From NCBI GenBank assembly GCA_004352715.1, contig SCFE01000068.1:928485-992484 (forward strand): DNA of 64,000 nucleotides, written 5' to 3'. The first letter of the stretch is position 1; each line of letters begins with the position of its first letter. The DNA comes from Hofstenia miamia (taxonomy: Eukaryota; Xenacoelomorpha; Acoela). The position numbers and the translations under genes were made by a program. Below, piece after piece: positions 34,918 through 47,500 of the stretch. The notes under the pieces are model-generated. The model had not been told where the DNA came from. It worked only from the letters and a program-made list of their open reading frames with translations, and searched no databases.

Positions 34918-35435
34918 AGGCACACAAATCCATCACATTCATCGCAAGTTTGATTGCAGGAACCCTCATTATTGCAGTTATTGAAACCCGCAGAGCTGCA
35001 TGCTTGCCTAAACGTTGTTGTACCTTCATTCTCAATCCGTATTTTACAGAGTTTTTTACTCAAAGGACAAGTAATGTTATCATCACAATCTGACTCTGAA
35101 TAGCAATCGCCAAATCTTGGACCGTCGCAGTCTTGCTCATCCTCTTTGTTTGGACAATCAGGAACACCGTCACATAATTCTAATTTGGAAATGCAAAATC
35201 TTTTGTTCAAGGAGCATTGGATCTTGCCACTTTCACAGCTCAAGTAATATTCATCTTCTTCATAAAGACAGTCAGGCTTGCCATCATTGACACGGTCTAA
35301 AGATATGCATATTCCATCACACATAAACGAATCAGAGCAATTACTGCAGCCTATTCCAACGTTGTACATGTCTTGGCAGGAAAGCGAAAAAGGAATTTCA
35401 AAAATGAATATGACAACTAGCTTCAGTAGACCCAT
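34918..35435 (-). CDS. LDLa-7TM receptor gene B, exon 1 (signal peptide, LDLa 1-3)
   Basis: The ATG at 35435 opens a 518-nt exon ending in phase 2 at CCT|GTAAGT. Residues 1-20 are a signal peptide ('LLKLVVIFIFEIPFSLSC'). LDLa module 1 (about 30-67) is degenerate, with Val-Asn-Asp where Cys-Asp is usual; module 2 (67-103) is canonical ('CDGVPDCPNKEDEQDC'). A Cys-rich stretch (111-164) leads into module 3. With exons 2-4 the mature frame is 691 residues without a break. LDLa modules bind calcium and protein ligands. In relaxin receptors and snail GRL101 they precede a leucine-rich repeat region and a 7TM domain; here I see no leucine-rich repeats. Confidence 0.88.
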
Positions 35436-35439
35436 TAGA

Positions 35440-35668
35440 TTAAATGAAATATTAAATTAAATTTATTTGATTATTGGCTTGTTATTTTTAAATTATCATT
35501 TGGGAAATTCATTAAATCGAAGTGCACATCAATTGCTTGAGGCGGACTAACATTAGCAACAAGCAGCAGTTGCAAGTACTTAGAATTTCAGATTACTTAA
35601 CTTAATTAGTTTTCCATTAATTTTTGGCGGTAATTATTTTTTAAAATTTGTTGATCACTCATTGGTTT
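35440..35668 (-). promoter_or_regulatory. Conserved block upstream of gene B
   Basis: Aligns with 21061-21265 upstream of gene A over about 200 nt, with the shared core 'CAATTGCTTGAG' at 35530 and 'AACAAGCAGCA' just after. Likely promoter and/or 5' UTR retained in both paralogues. Confidence 0.5.
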
Positions 35669-35669
35669 A

Positions 35670-36460
35670 TAAAAATTCAAAATAAATAAAGTTAAAAATA
35701 GTTAAATATCGATCATAGTTAAGGTCAATAAATCAATGTGAATTCAATAAACTTCATTGAAATTTTTGGTCGCGCAATACCGTTCATCATTTAAAGCAAG
35801 TTTTACTTTGATCTCAACATGGCAATCATTCGATGGTCCGCGTTTGATCTTGAAGTTTATCTCAATTAAGCAAACTTCAATTGAGGTGGAACTATTTTGT
35901 GTAGTACATTTTTTCTTCAATCTGAATGTATGACTGAAAATTTATCCTTATATTGGTGTTCCTATTTCTGGTAAAAAGTTAAGTTGAAATGAATCTTTTA
36001 TGGCCTAGGGGGAACGGGGTAAGTTGATGCCAGGGACAAGTTGATACAATGTGTTTATTACGAAAAATAACAAGTGTATTCAATTGCCGCCGTCTTGCGT
36101 TTAAAAACAGACAAACGCAAAGTAAATTAATAACTGCATAAAGTGTTAAAATATAAGTTGAAGGTTAGTTAAATTCTTTTCCATTTTTACGCATAGCATT
36201 ATTGATTTTTTATTTATAGAGTAATAATATACGCTAACTTTACATGATTTTGATAAATATATTGTTAAGGTTTTTAATAAATACGAACGGTTTACTCTGA
36301 TAAAGGTTTTTAGCACTAGGATCCCTGTGAATGTTATAAACATTTAAGCCCCTCATGGTCATTTTTACCGCATCTAGAATTTATCAAAATTTCCTCAATT
36401 GAAAATAAAAATTCATTTTATTGAACTTTCACACACCGTTCGCAAACGAGATACATTTAA
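35670..36460. other. Intergenic, no feature seen
   Basis: AT-rich, with a GC-richer stretch near 36000-36050 ('ggcctagggggaacggggta') that may be part of a repeat. No gene supported. Confidence 0.5.
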
Positions 36461-36468
36461 ATGCATAT

Positions 36469-37016
36469 CTCAAGTCAAAAAAATGTGGCCACTTCCAAAA
36501 TTTATTTAAGGTTTCTAGATGGCACTGGTACAATTAATAGTTCAAAATATTGCCAAATACTCGAGAAATTTGTACCATACGCAGCCTGCTTATATCCTGA
36601 TTCATGGATCTTAGAACAAGATAGAGCAACCCCTCATACTTAAAAATCGACAAAGAAATTTTTACCAATTATAATATTCAAGTTATGCAAAGGCCACCGA
36701 ATTCACCCGATCTAGTACCGATAGAGAACGTGTGTCTTCTGAAGGATTTTGTTGAAAAAAAATCGCAAAACTCTGTAAGAATGAAAGAGTTACATCCTTG
36801 AATCGCAACACCAAATAACTCAAGAAGTTTAATGGATTCTGTTTGAAGACGTTTATCTGCGTGTCACGCTTTGCATGGCAAACTTATCAAATAACTTTGT
36901 AACCAGGTTGTAACCAGGTTGCAGTTATACTTTCAAATATTTTTTATAAGTCTCTATTTCTCTTTTGTTTGTTATCAAAAATGTTTGTATAATGTGGCCA
37001 CTGTTTTTTACTTGAG
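36469..37016 (+). mobile_element. Tc1-like transposon, internally truncated
   Basis: Ends share inverted sequence: left 'CTCAAGTCAAAAAAATGTGG', right complement 'CTCAAGTAAAAAACAGTGGC', both continuing to GGCCAC. The inside encodes the C-terminal half of a Tc1-type transposase: 'DGTGTINSSKYCQILEKF', 'WILEQDRATPHT' (second catalytic Asp), then 'MQRPPNSPDLVPIENV' with the final acidic residue replaced by the family's usual N/E environment. Stops at several points. At 548 bp the N-terminal half is missing. Its right end touches the piggyBac remnant at 37017. Confidence 0.75.
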
Positions 37017-37623
37017 CTATACAATTTCCGCATTTTGGAAGCTGACACCTTCCGCAAATCTGTTGTGTTTTTTGGAGCATGTAGCAAATTGTCCTCTTTT
37101 TTCACATACAGCGGTCACTGAGTGCTCTGGATAATACAAATAGGGCTCTTTGACAGTTGGAATCTTTTCATTTATCAGTTCATCAATGACATTTAATAGA
37201 AAGGATCCTAGTGACAAGTTATCACTATTTACTTGCTGATGAAGAATCCAAATATTGATTCCCGCAACATCCAGTATCTCTGCCCAAACAGTCATTGGAC
37301 AGCGTCAATTCGCGAATTTTGTTGTGTACAAACGCATAGTTGAATCTACAACATCTGTACTGCATTAGTACTTATTGTAGAAGTGGATTATCTCTGGCTT
37401 TTGCTTGGTTCCAGATACATTTATTGAACATGGCATTGTTGAAGTGAGCACCACTCGTCGCTTTGGTTTGCACTGGTAAGACACAAAACCAGTGCTTGAT
37501 GCATTGTGTCTGTAATGCTCTGAGTGACACAGACCATTTTTCATAGGTGGGTTGAATAACTACTTCACTCAATTCATGTCGATTACTTCATGCATTCTTC
37601 CAGCAATTGACGTTTTTTCTGTA
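37017..37623 (-). pseudogene. piggyBac-like transposase, C-terminal part (split by hAT)
   Basis: Minus-strand pieces 37572-37372 and 37295-37017 encode 'MTVWAEILDVAGINIWILHQ' and 'FLLNVIDELI', typical of the end of the piggyBac DDE domain, then a Cys-containing tail ('CEKRGQFATC'). The upstream half lies at 40184-40640, on the other side of the hAT insertion. In-frame stops and shifts are present. The enzyme would be inactive. Confidence 0.65.
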
Positions 37624-37654
37624 CCAGACGTCAGAGCTGCAACCGTGCCGTGCT

Positions 37655-37722
37655 TCATCCGTGCCGTGCCTAAGATTTTACGTTATTGATCCGTGCCGTG
37701 CCGTGCCGTGCCGTGCCGTGTC
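37655..37722. repeat. (CCGTG)n subterminal minisatellite of the outer hAT
   Basis: About five clean copies of CCGTG near 37691-37717 and further scattered copies. The same words recur at the other end of the element by the NNNN at 40121. Confidence 0.85.
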
Positions 37723-38548
37723 TAAAATTTATTGAATATACCAGCGCCAGAAATACAACTTTTTGTACTATTTTAACGTTCGTATTACATTATGCTAGTA
37801 TCTGTTTGATAATATAAACGATTCTATGAAATAAATTTGCATAGAAATTACATTGCGGGAATTTTTAAAATGCAATAGCAATATTCGAATTCTCGTTCCC
37901 GTCGCTATGCTACATATTTCTTGTTTGGCATTTTGCAAAATTTCAAACATTGCTAATAGATGTATTCGATATTTTATTTTGCGATTTCTGTCGAACAGTC
38001 ATAAGGCATATTTAGTACATAACAAATAATCTGCTACGTATTATTTAATGTTTCAAAGTTTATAGTTTATGGCTTAAATATTACATTATTTATCTATGCA
38101 GAAAAAGTTTTCCAAAATTATTATTTACCTTTATTTAAATTTTCATATTGTTAGATTAACATATATTCAATTAAAATAAGCAAGCCCTATTTCACTACTT
38201 TTTCAAAAATAAAGTTTTTGTTTTATTTCACCGCTTACTTTCAGTAAATATCAATTAATTTTATCGAAAGTGATCACAATATTTTTATATAAAACCGGAC
38301 ACATAATTGTGTTCTAAAACTCTGGCTTAAAATAAGTTTTTTTCCAAAAATTAAAGTAAACTAGCAAGCAAAGTACTACAATTACACATGTAAGTGACTG
38401 ATTTGCTACTTTGAATTCGATGTATTTGTCACAACTGCAAGGGCATTACGGTTTTCTAACCCAACCCAACTCAAACATCTTTTACAAACAACGGATCCAA
38501 CATAAGTGGAGATCTCTAAAATTTGTTAGTGAACTGTACAGTTCAGAC

Positions 38549-39332
38549 TAGAGATGTGAGCTGTGCGTTAGCGGAGCACCGCACCGCGGTATATTGCGGT
38601 AGCGTTCGAGTTTTATGACTGGCGGTGCGGTGCAGTGTGATGTGGCACGGTGCGGAGTTGTTACTAAAAATATTTCAACGCCTAAAAGTGACATTGTCCT
38701 TTAAAGCAATGTATTAATTCGTTGTATAAATTATATCATAACTTGAGTAAGATAGCCTAGTGTAACACAACTTTAATTGGCTAGTTAATTAATTAATACA
38801 ACTAATAGGTCCATACTGGATGAGTTTTCTTGTCCTATGAAATCCTCGGTCAGCGAAGTCGATCGTTATGCAGATATACCAATAATGCACTGTGATGATT
38901 TTATTAAATGGTGGGGTCAAAATGCTGTAAATTTTCCAAACTTAAGTCAATTAGATACATTTTTATTGAGTGTACCAGTAAGTGAAGTCACTTCAGAAAG
39001 GTTATTTTCAAACACAAGTCGTTTGCTTGAAAAACGGCGACAACGCTTGAAGCCAGAGACTTGACTCCATTCTTTTTTAAAAACATTTTGAAAATATTAA
39101 AAATGTTTGAAAATAAGAACCTTTTTTGTTCTTTGTAGTTGTCTTATTGTCTATTTTTGGTTTGCATTAATGTACACATTTGTACTGCATTTGTTCATAT
39201 GTCATAAATTTTTCGTGAGGGGCATTGGTTTTGAGGTGCATCGCAGTAGGAAAAAGCTTTGCGGTTGGGGGCTGTAAAATACAATGCACAAGTGCGGTGC
39301 GGTATGAAGTTAATGAACCGCGCACATCTCTA
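38549..39332 (+). mobile_element. Inner hAT transposon, inserted in the outer hAT
   Basis: Begins TAGAGATGTGAGCTG and ends with complement TAGAGATGTGCGCGG, flanked by the 8-bp target duplication GTTCAGAC (38541-38548 and 39333-39340). Ends are rich in 'gcggtgcggtg' words. The inside carries only the C-terminal hAT dimerisation domain (next entry), so it is a 784-bp deletion derivative. Confidence 0.9.
38837..39061 (+). pseudogene. hAT C-terminal dimerisation domain, remnant of transposase
   Basis: Encodes 'IMHCDDFIKWWGQNAVNFPN', then 'FLLSVPVSEVTSERLFSNTS' and 'KRRQRLKPET', which are the 'WW..n...fP.L', 'iP.tS...ERlFS' and 'KR.rL.pe' blocks of the hAT dimerisation domain. The rest of the transposase (zinc finger, catalytic domain) is absent from this element. 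Confidence 0.8.
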
Positions 39333-40183
39333 GTTCAGACTCTCAAACCTCTGTAGCTCTCACCTAGTGCAATATTAACCTGACCCATCTTTTCCACAAC
39401 TTAACGCAACCCTACCTATAGAGCTGGGCGCCACCGCCGCCGCCGAGCGTTTTGAAACGGCGTGGATCAGTGTGGAAACATTCAAGAAATAATGATTTGA
39501 ATAACAAAATTTCAAATTGTTCGTAGTACAATTTGATTGAAAATATATAACATTGGCTATTTTCAATTTTCGATTCAACATTCATATTATATAATCCTTA
39601 ATGACATTTGGTTATGAGCTATGCTATTGGCTTGCGCTAATCCCAAAGAAATTTTAGTGTTCATTTAACCACATGTGGTAAGCCAAGATTTTAATTTATA
39701 CGCGCTATCGCTTTATAGGATTAGAATTTGAGCTGCTTTACAAAATTTCATCTTGCGTGATAATTAATGCACGTGCGTATCCCGTCGAAAATCATGGTCT
39801 AGGCGCAAATGATGTTAAGTTCCAAAACGTGGAGTCCGGGCCCTTTATTAGCTCTCCCATAGCTCTCGCTGAATTTCAAAAAATCGCTTACTCGCATGAC
39901 ACTTCCGAGAGATATTTCTACAATTATGCAGAGTTCGATAGGAATTCGAAAAACAATTAGGCCTAGCTTCACACACAAACGGACTCATACACACAATGAA
40001 CTCACCTTTATTAATATAGAATTTAATGACCTACATGTATTTCTATTACTTCAGGTCGTTATATGTACCCACAAGCTATGGCATGAACATTTTTTACGAA
40101 AATTTCGAGGCAGCCAGTCCNNNNCCGTGCCGTGCCGGGCCGTGCCTTCAAAAACCAGGCACGGTTGCAGCTCTGCCAGACGT

Positions 40184-40640
40184 TGTGCTAATTTCAAGGA
40201 AGTGAATATATTATCTGTTGTCATGTTGTATCCTTCGCTCCATATTGGTCTAGTTAGAGTTCACTACAACATGCTCACCAAGACGGCAGTCTTTTGTTGA
40301 AGATTCTTCATGTCCAAGGTAAGGTATTAGGTTATACACATACTTAGGCTTCAACGACACAAGCATCCAAAATTTAAAGCTAAATTTATCTGGCTTGTTT
40401 GGAATAAACATTGTGAATGAACAGCGGCATTTACACAGTAACAACTGCTCGTGCAATGGACATCACCAAAGTCCGGTTGTGTCGCGGGTCATAATTTTCT
40501 ACCCGTTTCCAACTCTGACATATACAAACCTTTATACAACTTTTAATTGTGACTTAATTTTGAATGTTATAGAAGGTATTAATGCCTCAAAGCAATTATT
40601 TATGCTAATGTGGCCAGGTAACAGTCCTTAGCAATAGTAA
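40184..40640 (-). pseudogene. piggyBac-like transposase, middle part (split by hAT)
   Basis: Minus-strand 40456-40250 encodes 'CSFTMFIPNKPDKFSFKFW', 'YVYNLIPYLG' and 'LGEHVV', the strongly conserved centre of the piggyBac DDE domain. It continues across the hAT target duplication into 37623-37017. Upstream (to about 40640) weaker similarity persists in other frames. Confidence 0.7.
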
Positions 40641-40649
40641 CCAATTCAT

Positions 40650-43200
40650 CACATTAAAAACAAAACCGTATATAAATATTTTCATCCCGTCACCTGGGGA
40701 AAGCATGCACATAATCACAACAATAGAAACCAGCTTACCCTATAAACCTCGAATATCAAATGTCACAGTTGTTAAATATACACATTTAACCATAAATGAA
40801 TTGAATAATTCTAATCAAATACTTCTTAAAAATAAATATAATGAAATAAGAGTAGGTAAAATACTTGGTGTGCAACATGACATCGAGCAATAGATAATAA
40901 ACCAATATGTGAACACATGTGATGTATACTAAAAAAATGAAACAATGATATACTACAGTGATTACCACATCACTGAAAAATGCAATAATACAACCTAGAA
41001 AGAGTCACTGAGAGGCACCAATTGATTCCATTGAAAAAAAACAATAGAGCACACCTATGTATTGATTTTTTTAATCCTCTTCCAGGAATTGAGGCACTCC
41101 TCTACAGAGCTAGCTCATAAAAAAGATCAATGGTTTAGACGTATATAAAGCCTACTGGCAAGTACCTATGAACCCAGCTAATATTTTGAAAAAATGCATT
41201 TACTTAACACAGGGAATATATGAATGGAAATGCATGGCTTTCAGGTTGTCAATGCTCCAACTACCTTTCAAAATTTGTAACCAAAGTATTTCAAGGAAAT
41301 AACACTTAAATAGCATAAAATGTCTATATTCAGCCAAAACAATTGCAAGTAATGATTTTTCTTTGAGTGAAGATCTTTTTTAAATTGTCTTATCAAATTT
41401 GTTTACAAAATAGTATTCCATTCTAAGCTACTTTAATCAATAAAATTGAAGGACGTATAGCCACCCACATGCTCTTCTTATCTATTGTTTAAAAGAAATT
41501 GAAATATTGGCACTCATTGAGAGTTTGAAAAACTTTTACTGCTTGAAAAGAATGAGTGGCTTTCTAATGCTCCAAAAATTTTCTGGATAAAAATCAGGCA
41601 GAGTAGCAAGGTGGATTAAAACATTAAACGATTACAACTTTATGATCAATCATCAAAAAGGAACATTGATTGCAATGCAGACGTTTCAAGCGCACTTCCC
41701 CAGAATGAAAGGGATCTAAAAAAGAAAAAAAAAGAAAAACAATCACATTTGAAACATTGTTGGACATAAATGTAAGTAAATGTGGGCAGCCTCTCCTCAA
41801 CACACCTCTGAAAGTAGAAATAACAGAAGTTGAAATAATACAAAATCAAATTGGAAATAAAATGCTCAAACAAATAATTAATAAAAGACAAGAATATATT
41901 AGTAGAAATAACAGCCTAGTTTTAATTTAAAAAAATACAACTGGGCAATAACAAGGAAGGGTTTTTTGAATCCAAAATACAACATTGGACTGCTTTGCAT
42001 GAATATTACAAACAACTTTTTGAGTCACATCAGCAAATATTAAATAATATACCTGATATGTTAGCACAGGCTTAAGAGATATAGTTGACATCATTATTAA
42101 TACATGATATTAATAATACCAGTTGTTTCCAAAACAAAGAGCAGAGTTTGAATATAATTCCTGCAGACTTAATGCCATTGTACATGTGGATATTGAGAAA
42201 CATTCTAAAAATGAAAATGATTCCAATACATCATTGTGTTAGCTGAAAATTTTAAGAAGTTTTCTAAACTATAACCAGTTAATGATATTAAAACCAAAAT
42301 GATAGCAAATTATGTTTTGAATGAATGGATGATAACATTTAGGCTGATTGAAAAATTGATCACCCATAGAAGTGGTAAATCCAAATCTAGACTCTTCATA
42401 GAACTAATGAAGCATCTAGAAATTATAAAGCACGCCATGACATCATACCATCAACAAGCAAATGGTGCTGTAGTGCAGCTAAGCTGTTACACCAATTGAG
42501 CTAATATGTCTAATGATATCAAAAATTTTCAGCAATAACTGATGAGAAAAGACAATTAAGTAACTCTACTGTGCAAAACATGAAACAATCTACACTGTTC
42601 CTAGTTATCATTTGTTGAAAATCCACTATACTATTAAGCATCATGTTTGATTATTATATAATTGAACCAATACGCAAATTCAATAAAAAATTGTTAAACC
42701 AAATTCGATTAATTCACTGTATTACTTGTCATAATCCCAAGTACAGTGCAGTCAGATAAGGGAAACCTCTAATAAAGAGCTATATGGAAAACCTCATACG
42801 GCAGGGGATAAGGCTAATGTTTTTTTACTATGCCTAATAAAGGATGGAGAACAAGAAAGAAAGTTAAGAACATTGTGGCATGATCCATGCTTGAACTTTT
42901 AGGCCACAATCATTATGAATTTGATGCAGGTAAACCTCTACCTTTATACAAATTTAAAATGTGTCCCAAGAAATATTCATGAAATTACACTAGACAGTAA
43001 TGATAATTTTAAATTGATTCAAAATGCATTTTCTTGAAATGCCGGAGTTTGATGAACTTGTTGCAATTGATATTTCTAGACCAAGTGGGAAATGAAGAAT
43101 GTTCAAGAACTGCCAAGCTCCCCAACTTTTAATTGGGCATTTTGTGTAGGTCACGAATTACTCAAAGAGAGGGTAGACGCCCCAAGTGGTTTTTTTGCTA
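40650..43200 (+). pseudogene. Second decayed Ty3/gypsy pol remnant
   Basis: Frames shift often, but the order of blocks is that of gypsy pol. Near 41060-41290 a reverse-transcriptase part ('NPLPGIEALL', 'GIYEWKCMAF', 'LSMLQLPF'). Near 41520-41640 the RNase H region ('SGRVARWIKTLNDYNF'). At 42299-42499 the integrase part ('KSRLFIELMKHLEIIKHAMT', 'YHQQANGAVV'), in which the catalytic Asp is replaced in a 'THRSG' context. No LTRs were located. The copy is inactive and distinct from the element at 3330-4000. Confidence 0.6.
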
Positions 43201-43382
43201 ATGCCCTAAGTTTTATCGTGCATATATAATTGTAAATATTCGGTGGTAGCAGAACTATCTCATGCAAATCACAAAATTTCAAATAGTAAACAAATTATGT
43301 CACAAAACATTTTGCTGTTTTTTGGGAAATTTCGCCTAAATCTTTTGTTATTGCTGACACTTTTAGGATCTGCACTGCTGCT

Positions 43383-43385
<3 letters not shown>

Positions 43386-43422
<37 letters not shown>
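43386..43422. repeat. (TA)n microsatellite
   Basis: Alternating TA array. Confidence 0.95.
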
Positions 43423-43424
<2 letters not shown>

Positions 43425-43819
43425 GCAATGATGGGAAGTTAACAATAGGAGACATATTTTATAAAGGAATACCTGCCCATGAACAACGAAGGATCAAATT
43501 AATGCAATCCACGCAAAATAATTACATTATTTGTGGGAAGTAATGATCTAATATGGGTTGATTTGGTAAAAAACAGACATACACAGTTTTCCATTCTCAG
43601 GTAAATGATCCTGAAGAGTTAACAGAACACAACATTAGATAACAAATTAGTAATTTCTACCAAGACCTAACTAAAAAAAACTGCAAAATCTCTTCACATA
43701 TTTCTAACCTAACACTGATACAACTGATGAAATGCATGTTCAAATTTCAACTATGTGCTACTGACTTTGTTGATCACATTAACAGGATTATACATATATT
43801 AGTGATTTTTAATATACTT
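43423..43819. other. No feature seen
   Basis: AT-rich sequence between the gypsy remnant and the mariner-like remnant; possibly more retroelement debris. Confidence 0.4.
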
Positions 43820-44590
43820 GGTTTAGTCAAAAAATTTTGAGACAATCGAAACAATTCATAAACCAAATTTATATTTACAAAACCAAGACAAGTTATAAAT
43901 CATAGTACCCATTGTAATTGACAACTGTGTGTTAATGTCTATTGAGACTATTAAATTGCTGCACATGCTTCTCTTTTGTAGACATTACATTGTGCTAAAA
44001 GGACTTCTTTGAGATCCTCATGACTGAATTTCAAGTTTCAAAGAAGTCCACAAATCAACTAAATTGCAATCAGGAGAGTATGGTGCTTGCTTGCAAAGAA
44101 AAATTTCCTTCTTGGTTCTTGATCATAAATTCAATAGTGTTAACAGAGACATGAGGAAAAGCATGGGTGTGAATCAAAATCATGTCCTTGTAAACAAATG
44201 GTTGGCTGTGGTGGCTAAATATTTCATGCAAATGCTGAATACATGAAAGATACACATTGCTTTGAGATTGCTCTTCAACTAATAACTCCACCTTTTCAAT
44301 ATTGTCCCAAGAATATGCTTCCATCAGTTTCCCTTCTTGGGATGCATCTTGAAAGTTTGTTCAACTCCTATCCTTAAAAATGTGGAACATTGCAGCTAAA
44401 GATGGTGCCATGTCTTTCCATGCATTCTGAAGAAGCAAATGAATTTGCGTCTCTGTCTGACAATTCAATAAAAAATTGGTATGGCTCATGTGTAAGATCC
44501 ACCTCCTTTCTGTAGAAAAATAACAACACCTGTAATTGACTACAAGGTTGATAAAACTCCACAATAATAAATTTCAATTACACAATAAAA
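43820..44590 (-). pseudogene. Mariner-like transposase remnant
   Basis: Minus-strand pieces 44564-44361 and 44324-44070 read 'WKDMAPSLAAMFHIFK', 'LHEIFSHHSQPFVYKDMILI' and 'NTIEFMIKNQEGNFSLQAST'; after a frame change an 'YSPD' motif follows near 44080-44060. The left end 'aaaaaattttgagacaatcg' resembles a mariner inverted-repeat end. The order of blocks is not fully standard, so the family call is moderate. Confidence 0.4.
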
Positions 44591-44599
44591 AATCATGTA

Positions 44600-47500
44600 T
44601 ACATACATGCAAACATACCAGCTTAAGTATGCTTGCCTTTTTCTCAAAAGTTATTGGCCATACTAAGTATTTATTGATATGATTAATTTTCTCAGATTAA
44701 GCTTTATTATTTCTCACAGACTGAAAACTGCAACATATATCACCTTTATAACAAGACATTCCACAGAAAGAGAAGGCCTTATAAGGATAGTGAGACAACT
44801 TACTATTATGATGTAATGCTTTTGAGAGGTGAACAGGCAGAAAATCTTATGATGATGCAGTTGAATTAGTCTGAAGGAGACCTTGCATGATTGTTTCATT
44901 ACATGCTGAAAAGCAAGGGGAATGCAGATTTTTCCCAATTCATCCAACATTTTTGTAATTATTGGAACTGTCTGGGAGTAATTAGTTATTTTGATAGTTA
45001 TTCTTAAACAATAATCAACTAATTTTTTATATTGAAGGGACAAAGCTCAAGTGAATAATAGGTGGAATAATTGTGATAAATTAAAATGTAAATATCTTGT
45101 GACATAATCCTATGTAATTGAATCTTGTGTAGATGTAGGAGTACAAACTCAGAATTAAGTTTCTGTAAGTTGAAGTATGAACCAAAGTCATTACATATTT
45201 AGTGAAATCACTTTCCTGTATGTATGGACAATGTGATGTCTGGTGCATCTACCACTAATAAACCACCTCAGGCGATCAATGAAGTCATTACATTATATGC
45301 TGAGGATATCTAATTTTTGTTCTACAAATATTAGCAACCTTCAAGTTTTGTATCAATGTTTAATTGTAATCATATTTTTTAATACTTCAAAATCTGCTCT
45401 ACATTTAATGCTGGATCTCCTATTATTATGCTATCTACTTTTGTGAAGTCTCTAAAAATTAAGAAGTTCTTCTCTGTTTAATCTTTAATATCTTATATCA
45501 CTATTAAAACAAATAATTGCTTCTTTAATCCTCTTATTATCATCTCTAAGCTGTATCTCACCATGCCTCAATTTTGATTCTTTGTCTGCCTTTAAAATTG
45601 ACTCTATGCAGCTTCATACAATTCACTCTTCAAACTTAATTTGAAATTTTACTAATAAAAGCCAACCTTAGTCCAATATGCATATATAGATGTTTATGAG
45701 AGGTGCTTTATGTATTTAAATTTTGAAAGAGCTCAACCAAGTTCCTCTGAGCTTAAAATTTACAAACAATTATATCAATTACATGGATTTTTATATGGGA
45801 TGCTACATGGGGCCTCTGATAAATGCCTTGTTTCAACAAAAGGCCTCTTAACCCTGGATTTTATTTGTGATTAAGCATATTTCACTTTGACACTTAACTG
45901 TAATTAATTAATTAATTAATATATCCTTATCAATTTTGTACATTTTCTTGATTAATTAACACAAATGATTTCTAGTACCATACATGCAGTGTGATATTAA
46001 ATTACAAATGTTTCTTAGTAAGCATACTTTGAGTTTCATACCCAACAAAGTCCTGGTGGCATACACACTGTGCTTTCCTGACTTTTAATTTTATAGTATG
46101 AGAAGTATTCTGACAAAATTTGAAGAAACATCACCATCCTGTTCTTTTCTATATTGCTAAATTTTGATTATGTCATGCTATTTTTTTTAAATAAATGACT
46201 GATTTTTTTCCATTTTAATTTTTAAAAGAGAAACACTCCCCATAAATACATTGTCCAGATTTTGTCAACTCAGAAACCATCATAAAATTGAGCCTTATCA
46301 AGAAATTAAAAACTTCAAAAAATCATTTTTTCATATATATCATTAAGATGATATGCCAGTGTAATAATGACCTCATCCCATATCTGAGGTCCTCATTTTG
46401 CTGAGGAGGGATTGTTATTGTAATTCAGTATGCTTAATTGTAGATATTTTATAGAAAACATTTCATTATTTATTGAAGCAACCCCACCTCTGAGTTCAAT
46501 AGGCAATAATAACTTGTAGAAAATAAGAATAAATTCTCATAGTGCTTTTTAAAGTGATCTCTTAAAAAATCCTATTTTTCTTAATCTCTTCATGGATAAT
46601 TAGTGTTGGTACAACAGTCCAGCTAAATACAATATCAAACTCGCCTTTTTAACTTTTTGTGCCACAGTTGACCTTTCATTGCTAACTAAATGTGAGAAAT
46701 ATTCATTGAATATAAGAGCATAGTTAACTATTTTAACATTAAATCTGTGTAATTCACTATGCAAGGGGTTATATTAACCTCATTTTGCTAAATTTAAGTA
46801 AAGTTGTCAAATCAGTGTTTACTTTTACATATTGTGTTATATCTGCTTTTGTTTTCTGTTCAATTCCATTCCTATTTTCTTGTTCTTATTACTCCTGCAC
46901 TTTCTCATACCAAATTTTGCATTTCTCATTTTTGTTTACTTCTGGTTTCTCTCAGGTAACAAATCTTTGAACATTTGAGAGTATTTGCATTAATAATCCA
47001 ATTGGGTTATTTGCAGAAATTTTGTTTCCATTTTATAACTTTTGAATTTCAAACATTAGATATAAAATTATTCTCAGGCGGAAATTGCTGCTCTAGTGTT
47101 AATGAAATTAATTTATCAGTGTTCATCTTATCATTACTTTCAGTATCTCTATCTCTTTTAACTGTACTCATTTTATTTTAACTCAACATCTTATGAATTT
47201 TAAATTTGAAGAGTTATTCAACATTGATATGGACTGCATCTCCTCTTTGAGGAGGTTAATGCCTTGAAATTATCTCAAGAGCATGGAATTTGGTTTGGGA
47301 GAGAACATTGAGGTATTTTCCCTGGTTTTCTTTTTCTTGTACATGAAATTTTATATTTTTCTTCATACTTAATGTGATAAACATTTTTCTTCATCAAATT
47401 GACACAGTGCACTTAGAAAGTTTCCTATGTTAGTTACTCTGATCCAAACACAATTTTTTCTATCTGTTTCACACCCTAATAACTTTTACTATTAAAAATC

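Larger units (their letters stand above)
37632..40175. mobile_element. Outer hAT transposon, inserted in piggyBac
   Basis: Perfect 18-bp terminal inverted repeats: CAGAGCTGCAACCGTGCC at 37632-37649 and its complement at 40158-40175. They are flanked by the 8-bp target duplication CCAGACGT (37624-37631 and 40176-40183), diagnostic of hAT elements. Subterminal GTGCC repeats occur at both ends (37650-37720 and near 40125-40147, the latter at NNNN 40121-40124). Away from the inner hAT the interior shows no transposase, so it is probably non-autonomous. Removing it restores the run of the piggyBac frame. Confidence 0.9.

Noticed and set aside
37655-37722. GTGCC repeats as a possible CRISPR-like array
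   Set aside because: No unique spacers of constant length; it is a subterminal minisatellite of a hAT element in a eukaryotic genome.
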